Source: Microbacteriaceae bacterium VKM Ac-2854
Lineage (GTDB): Bacteria; Actinomycetota; Actinomycetes; Actinomycetales; Microbacteriaceae
Assembly (NCBI GenBank): GCA_013205085.1
Contig: JABMLH010000004.1
Coordinates: 186,001 to 250,000 of the forward strand
Reading direction: 5' to 3'
DNA: 64,000 nucleotides
Shown: positions 60,047-64,000 of the stretch, one piece after another
How the letters are laid out: each line of letters starts with the position of its first letter
Position numbering within the stretch: the first letter of the stretch is position 1
Made by a program: the position numbers and the translations under genes
Notes under the pieces: generated by a model
The model's input: the letters and a program-made list of their open reading frames with translations, nothing else
The model's database searches: none
What the model was told of the DNA's origin: nothing

Positions 60047-60173
60047 ACCGGAAAGCGACGGCGGTGTCAAAGCGTCGTAGCTACGGAGGGGGTTGGTGAG
60101 CCCCGAGATTACGCTGGCGATCAAAGCGTCGTCGAAGCCGAGGAGGCGACGACCAACCTCGGTCAGCAGTGGC

Positions 60174-60413
60174 GTCCCGAAAGCCCTGACCGAGCTGATG
60201 ACCCTGGGTCGGACGATGACGAAGCGAGCGGCCGTCGTCCTGGCCTAATTCGACCGGCCCGGCAGCAGCAACGGACTGACCGAAGCGATGAACGGCCGCC
60301 TCGAACACCTCCGCGGCTCCCCCCTCTGCTTCCGCAACCTGACCAACTACATCGCCCGATCACTCCTCGAAACCGACGGCTTCAGACCACGATTACACCC
60401 TGGACTGCGATGA
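60174..60413 (+). pseudogene. ISL3-family transposase remnant (C-terminus)
   Basis: Only the last about 80 codons remain, with an in-frame TAA at 60246: GVPKALTELMTLGRTMTKRA, stop, FDRPGSSNGLTEAMNGRLEH and NLTNYIARSLLETDGFRP. This is the end of the ISL3 DDE transposase including the catalytic-Glu helix. No clear terminal repeats were seen. It marks past IS insertion inside the island. Confidence 0.8.
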
Positions 60414-60502
60414 GCCCCTTTGTCGTGTCTCCGGAAGAGGTGAGCGGAGGGTTGGAGAACCGCCATAGGAGTGCCACCAGGGGTGCCATCGCCAGCGCAG
60501 CG

Positions 60503-60739
60503 TCAGCGCGTCGGGAACGCGTGCTGGAGGTAAGCGACAAGCTCGAGAGCCATCATCCGGTCGAGCTGAATCGTCTGACTCGACTTGGGCTTGGACTTCC
60601 GCTCGTCCGAACCGAAGGTCGAGATGTGCACAATCTTCGAGCCATCCGGGGCGTCGACCTCCTGAACGAAGCAGTCCACCTCGGTGGTGTGTGGCTTCAC
60701 CGACTGGGATCCGTACTGGATGGAACGGACTTTGGCCAT
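60503..60739 (-). CDS. Small hypothetical protein (78 aa)
   Basis: MAKVRSIQYGSQSVKPHTTE then VDCFVQEVDAPDGSKIVHIS, SKPKSSQTIQLDRMMALELV and AYLQHAFPTR: a compact beta sheet ending in a helix. ATG 60739 with GAGGATC upstream. I recall similar short proteins near phage or defence genes but cannot name a family. Sits about 65 bp behind the GIY-YIG/DUF2075 gene on the same strand. Confidence 0.65.
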   Translation of the reverse strand: MAKVRSIQYGSQSVKPHTTEVDCFVQEVDAPDGSKIVHISTFGSDERKSKPKSSQTIQLDRMMALELVAYLQHAFPTR

Positions 60740-60804
60740 GAGGATCCTCGCTTACTAGTGGTCGACGCGACGCGTCAAAGTTCCGGTATCTTCGTTGATC
60801 ACAA

Positions 60805-62541
60805 CTACCTGCTGGTCCAAGCCGGCAGCCGCGCACGAAGGTGCTCACGCAGGCCAGGATCGCACACGTAGACGTACGTCCCGCGCATGCCTCGCGTCAT
60901 CAGCACCGAGTAGATGTTCCGCACATAAGCCAACAGGTCATCGTCGGTGTAGACGATCCCCCGACGCGGGTTGTTCTCCTTGCCCTTCTTGTCGCGATAG
61001 TTCTCGCGTTCGAACACCACGGACCCGCGTTCCCTGTCGTATCGCAGGTCGGCGCCGATGATGACCCCGGCGTAATTCAGGTCATACCCCTGAACCGTGT
61101 GGATGGATCCGACCTGGTCGATCGCGCCGCTGGAGTTGATCCAGTCGGTGTCCGTCTGGTTCCAGCGGAGCCGATACCCCTCGACATCGATGTCGTATGC
61201 CGAGCGATCGGTCTTTGTCGTCCAGTCCCACGCGAACCCGGCGACGAGCCGTGACAAACCGACCTCGGCATCCCTTGCTCGGATCTGAGCATGCATGGCG
61301 CCAAGATCATCGAAGAATTGCAGATCGTATTCGCCGAACGACGGCGATCCGGCCGGCGACGTTCCGGACAAGAGGGAACGCACGAACGCGAGGTAGTCGT
61401 TCCCGCCGCTGACGCGCATCTGCGACAAGAGAGCGAAGTGACGACTCTGAGCCTGAGCAGACTTGACAAGTTCACGAACGAACGGGCTAGGTAAGTCGGC
61501 CGGGCGTACGGCCTGCTCCTCGTCGAGCAGCAGCACCCGGTGCTTACTGCGGGCGAGCACCCAGTCGAGCTGCGTGAACTCGTCATCGTCGCGTCCGAAG
61601 AGCTTGAGGTTGATCTCAGCGAACGCCGTGTTTTGGGCGGCCGATGGCTGATTGGCGCGATGATTCAGGCGGTGTGCCTCGTCGACAACGACTAAGTCGT
61701 AGACCGCGTCCCCCTTGCCGAGTTGTGCCGGCGAAAGCACCGGGGTCCGCTGCAGTCCGGGAGTATTTTTGAACACCTTCGTGATGGAGGCGCGGAGCGA
61801 TTGCTGCGGGACTACCAGAGCGATGCTGAGTCCGCTCAAGAGCTTCCGGTTCTCCTCGACAAAGAACTCGGAGAACATCGAGTCGTGGTCGGGCTCATCG
61901 TCCTCCGTGATCGCGGCGATGTCGCGGAGCAGCTTCAGCAGGTAAATTCCGACAATCGTCTTCCCGGTGCCAGCGCTCCCCTGGACAACGGCGGTGCTTC
62001 CGTCAAGGCTGTGAGCAAGATCGTGGAGCAGACCCTCGACGATGTTCTCCATTGCAGCGGCCTGGTCACGGTTCAGGCTCTTGAAAGGAGAAAGTTTGAA
62101 CAGGTCACTGTTCTCGATCTCCGGGATGGAACGGGAGAACAGCTGCTCAGCCCGAAGCTGTTCGAACACCTCGCGGAACGTCTCGCGGTAGAGCGCGCGG
62201 TCGTAGTAGTCCGCGTCGATAACTCCGCTGTTGCGGTTGAGGACGACGCGGGCGCCGTCGCCGGAAAACCAGCGAATCAGATGCGATTCCAGGTCGAGGC
62301 ACACGGACTTGTTGAAGCGGTCCGCCAAGACGACTCGGACCGTCTCGAGGCCAGCCTTCGATTCGGAGTCCCGGTGCTGCTTCATCCGAGAGGTGACGTT
62401 GAGCGACTCGCCGACGTAGACCCGGCTGCTGTCGTTGAGCGTGTAGACAACGGGCCAGTTCGCGAATCTGCCGGCCGCAGAGGTCCAGCGCCCCATCTCC
62501 TCAGGCGAGAACGCGGCGCGCTCGATCCTAAAGTCGGTCAT
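60805..62541 (-). CDS. GIY-YIG nuclease fused to DUF2075 helicase
   Basis: 578 aa. Residues about 25-110: GIY-YIG endonuclease (VVYTLNDSSRVYVGESLNVT, with the family's VY...VYVGES pair). Residues about 170-578: DUF2075 SF1-type helicase with Walker A GSAGTGKT (Lys194), VVVDEAHRLNHR, LLLDEEQAVRP, SIHTVQGYDLNYAGVIIG and YSVLMTRGMRGTYVYVCDPG. Nuclease plus helicase in one chain is typical of defence or repair enzymes. ATG 62541 overlaps the MazG-like stop by 14 bases. Confidence 0.87.
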   Translation of the reverse strand: MTDFRIERAAFSPEEMGRWTSAAGRFANWPVVYTLNDSSRVYVGESLNVTSRMKQHRDSESKAGLETVRVVLADRFNKSVCLDLESHLIRWFSGDGARVVLNRNSGVIDADYYDRALYRETFREVFEQLRAEQLFSRSIPEIENSDLFKLSPFKSLNRDQAAAMENIVEGLLHDLAHSLDGSTAVVQGSAGTGKTIVGIYLLKLLRDIAAITEDDEPDHDSMFSEFFVEENRKLLSGLSIALVVPQQSLRASITKVFKNTPGLQRTPVLSPAQLGKGDAVYDLVVVDEAHRLNHRANQPSAAQNTAFAEINLKLFGRDDDEFTQLDWVLARSKHRVLLLDEEQAVRPADLPSPFVRELVKSAQAQSRHFALLSQMRVSGGNDYLAFVRSLLSGTSPAGSPSFGEYDLQFFDDLGAMHAQIRARDAEVGLSRLVAGFAWDWTTKTDRSAYDIDVEGYRLRWNQTDTDWINSSGAIDQVGSIHTVQGYDLNYAGVIIGADLRYDRERGSVVFERENYRDKKGKENNPRRGIVYTDDDLLAYVRNIYSVLMTRGMRGTYVYVCDPGLREHLRARLPAWTSR

Positions 62542-62848
62542 ATTTCTGACTGCTTCCGCGAGATTTTTCCACCGGGTACTTCTCCCGGGTGGTCGCGAGC
62601 TTGGCGAGCACGATCTCCGATGGGTCCAAAGAAAGCCGGTCTGCAAGCAGGAAACAATAGGTGAGCACGTCTGCGAGTTCGGCCTGGACCCGGTCGCCGT
62701 CCGCTTCAGCGCTCCATTGGAAGCACTCGAGAAGCTCCGCCGCCTCGATCGAGATGCTCTTCGCGAGATTCTCGGGACTGTGGAACTGAGCCCAATCGCG
62801 CTCGGCCACGAACGCGCGGAGTTCGTTGAGAACGCGGGCATCGGTCAT
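62528..62848 (-). CDS. MazG-like nucleotide pyrophosphohydrolase
   Basis: 106 aa all-alpha NTP-PPase: helix with EAAELLECFQW (ExxE) and AELADVLTYCFLLADRL (ExxD), the metal-binding residues of the MazG superfamily; end KLATTREKYPVEKSRG is typical for the short RS21-C6-like enzymes. It would cleave (modified) NTPs to NMP and PPi. ATG 62848 is 6 nt after TAGGGT, leaderless; coupled to the helicase by overlap. Confidence 0.88.
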   Translation of the reverse strand: MTDARVLNELRAFVAERDWAQFHSPENLAKSISIEAAELLECFQWSAEADGDRVQAELADVLTYCFLLADRLSLDPSEIVLAKLATTREKYPVEKSRGSSQKYDRL

Positions 62849-62894
62849 GGGTTCACCCTAGCGAGAGCTGAACCCACGACCTCACGGCCAAACC

Positions 62895-64000
62895 TCACCC
62901 CAACGCCGCCCGCACCGGCTCCGCCACCCGAACACCCAGGTACCCCATCTGCTCCATCAACGCCCGCACCACGGCCTTGCCCAGCTCCACCGGCACCGCA
63001 TTCCCCAGCTGCCGCTGCGCATCCGCCCGCTTGCCGACGAGCCTGAACTCGTCCGGGAACGACATTAGCCTCTTCATCTCGTTCACGCGCAGCCGTCGTG
63101 CCCTTTCGACCCCGCCGCCCACATCCACGTTCTCCCAGTGGAACGGGCCGACCCACGGACCCGGCTGTGCCTGCACGGTCGACGAAGGCCGGTTCGGGTC
63201 GAGCCGCAGCAGGAACGTCCAGTAGCGGCTGCGCCATTCGAATCGGTCACGACCGCCGTAACGGGAGGTGTGCCAGAGGTAGTTCTGCCCGGGCGGCACC
63301 TCGGCCGCCAGCTCGCCGTACTCGCCTTCGACGATCTCGTCGTCCAATGCCAACGACAGCGGGAGGCCACGGAACGCCTCAGCGGCGGTCACATGCGGGA
63401 TCTTCGACGGATCGATCGTCCGGTCGCGCTCGCTCCAACCCGAGTGAGTCGGCTCCGGGAAGACGAACTTCTCGCCGTCACGGCGTCCGACGACGAAGAC
63501 GCGCCGCCGAAGCTGCGGCACGCCGTAGTCGGCGGCGAGCAGCACCTTCCACTGCGGGTTGTAGCCGAGTTCAGCGAGCGACTTCAGCAGCCGTTCGAAC
63601 TGGGCGCGATGGGTCTTGTAGGTCAGGCCCTGCACGTTTTCGAGCACGAACGCCTCAGGCTGGGTCTCGCGAACGACGCGCACGTACTCGTCGAGCAAGG
63701 ATGCATTCGGGTCGCGGCTCTCGCGTTTCTCCTCCAACCAGAAACCGGACTTGCTGAAGGGCGTGCAGGGCGGCCCGCCGATCACCAGTACTGGTTCGCG
63801 CGGCTTCAGCCCGGCCTCAGCGAGCAGCTGCTCCGCCGGCAGTGTCCGGATGTCGCCCGTGAGCGTGTTCGCACCGTGGAAGTTCTCGCGCAGAGTCGCG
63901 AGCGCGGGGTCGTTGTAGTCGGTCGCGACGGTTACGCGCAGCAGTCCGGCCCCGGGGTCGTCTCGATCCAGCGGTGCCGCGTCAGCCCGTTCGGTCGCAA
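62895..64000 (-). CDS. dcm: DNA (cytosine-5) methyltransferase, 5' end outside the window
   Basis: The frame is open to the right edge; 368 residues are visible. Motif IV GGPPCTPFSKSG with the catalytic Cys, motif VI AFVLENVQGLTYKT, motif VIII PQLRRRVFVVG, a target-recognition stretch (residues about 200-290 of the visible part), and motif X QLGNAVPVELGKAVV. Motif I lies outside or at the edge. Methylates C5 of cytosine in a specific site. No neighbouring restriction enzyme within the window unless it is the 55113 protein; it is therefore an orphan or belongs to genes further right. Confidence 0.9.
   Translation of the reverse strand, partial: ATERADAAPLDRDDPGAGLLRVTVATDYNDPALATLRENFHGANTLTGDIRTLPAEQLLAEAGLKPREPVLVIGGPPCTPFSKSGFWLEEKRESRDPNASLLDEYVRVVRETQPEAFVLENVQGLTYKTHRAQFERLLKSLAELGYNPQWKVLLAADYGVPQLRRRVFVVGRRDGEKFVFPEPTHSGWSERDRTIDPSKIPHVTAAEAFRGLPLSLALDDEIVEGEYGELAAEVPPGQNYLWHTSRYGGRDRFEWRSRYWTFLLRLDPNRPSSTVQAQPGPWVGPFHWENVDVGGGVERARRLRVNEMKRLMSFPDEFRLVGKRADAQRQLGNAVPVELGKAVVRALMEQMGYLGVRVAEPVRAALG

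Noticed and set aside
60413-60502. Complete IS element around the transposase end
   Set aside because: No terminal inverted repeats or target duplication could be found, and the transposase lacks most of its length.

Overview
This window is high-GC DNA from an actinobacterium, most likely a member of the Microbacteriaceae (Rathayibacter/Leifsonia/Clavibacter-like). The evidence is the family content: DUF4383, a CopD-CtaG fusion, HU, a DUF6412-like plus YidC paralog pair, a maltokinase-cap protein, a TM0106 RecB-helicase, CsbD, and DtxR-type iron control. The dispersed repeat family with core TTTCGGCAAGCTCAACC fits the same group. No rRNA or tRNA gene was seen. The assignment is inference from gene content; no database was searched.

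Bases 1-52660 look like ordinary chromosome. Region by region: (a) 1-8.5 kb holds membrane proteins, a heme oxygenase behind a DtxR-like box, small acidic proteins, a GyrI-like protein, a PIF1-type helicase, the CopD-CtaG fusion and HU. (b) 8.5-20.5 kb holds a secreted protein, YidC2, a GH13 glycosidase, an S9 peptidase, and a two-gene ligase unit (GCS2/ATP-grasp fusion plus Gln-dependent amidotransferase) that probably makes an amidated small peptide. (c) 20.5-26 kb holds an SRPBCC-YCII-ECF42 sigma factor operon with an ECF-type promoter, an AI-2E-family permease, an RlmA-like methyltransferase, and VOC and SAP proteins. (d) 26-31.3 kb holds a D-lactate dehydrogenase-type FAD/Fe-S enzyme and a MarR-regulated DHA2 efflux operon with two visible operators. 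(e) 31.6-42.7 kb holds small proteins, a two-component system and a PepSY protein sharing a direct-repeat box, several lineage-specific proteins and a 1137-aa RecB-nuclease/helicase. (f) 42.7-52.7 kb holds CsbD, RidA, YigZ, ankyrin and cupin proteins, a SWIM/SNF2 helicase, a lipoprotein, a PRISE-type reductase and a NIPSNAP protein.

Bases 52660-64000 look like an accessory or defence island: more A/T-rich codons, fragments and a dead transposase. It carries an AlbA_2/GHKL (Schlafen-type) regulator with two 61-bp palindromes upstream, a PD-(D/E)XK nuclease-like protein, a DnaQ-BRCT exonuclease, a broken MerR gene and a truncated DUF91-like nuclease. It continues with a three-gene operon of unrecognised proteins (one membrane-anchored), an ISL3 transposase remnant, a 78-aa protein, a GIY-YIG/DUF2075 helicase overlapping a MazG-like pyrophosphohydrolase, and a C5 cytosine methyltransferase that runs off the right end.

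Two sequence habits cut across the window. At least 17 genes start 6-7 nt after a TANNNT box with no Shine-Dalgarno, i.e. they look leaderless. Many gene borders carry either a long palindrome (12-28 bp arms) or a short tandem repeat (16-27 bp units), some of which supply the stop codon or the protein tail of the adjoining gene.
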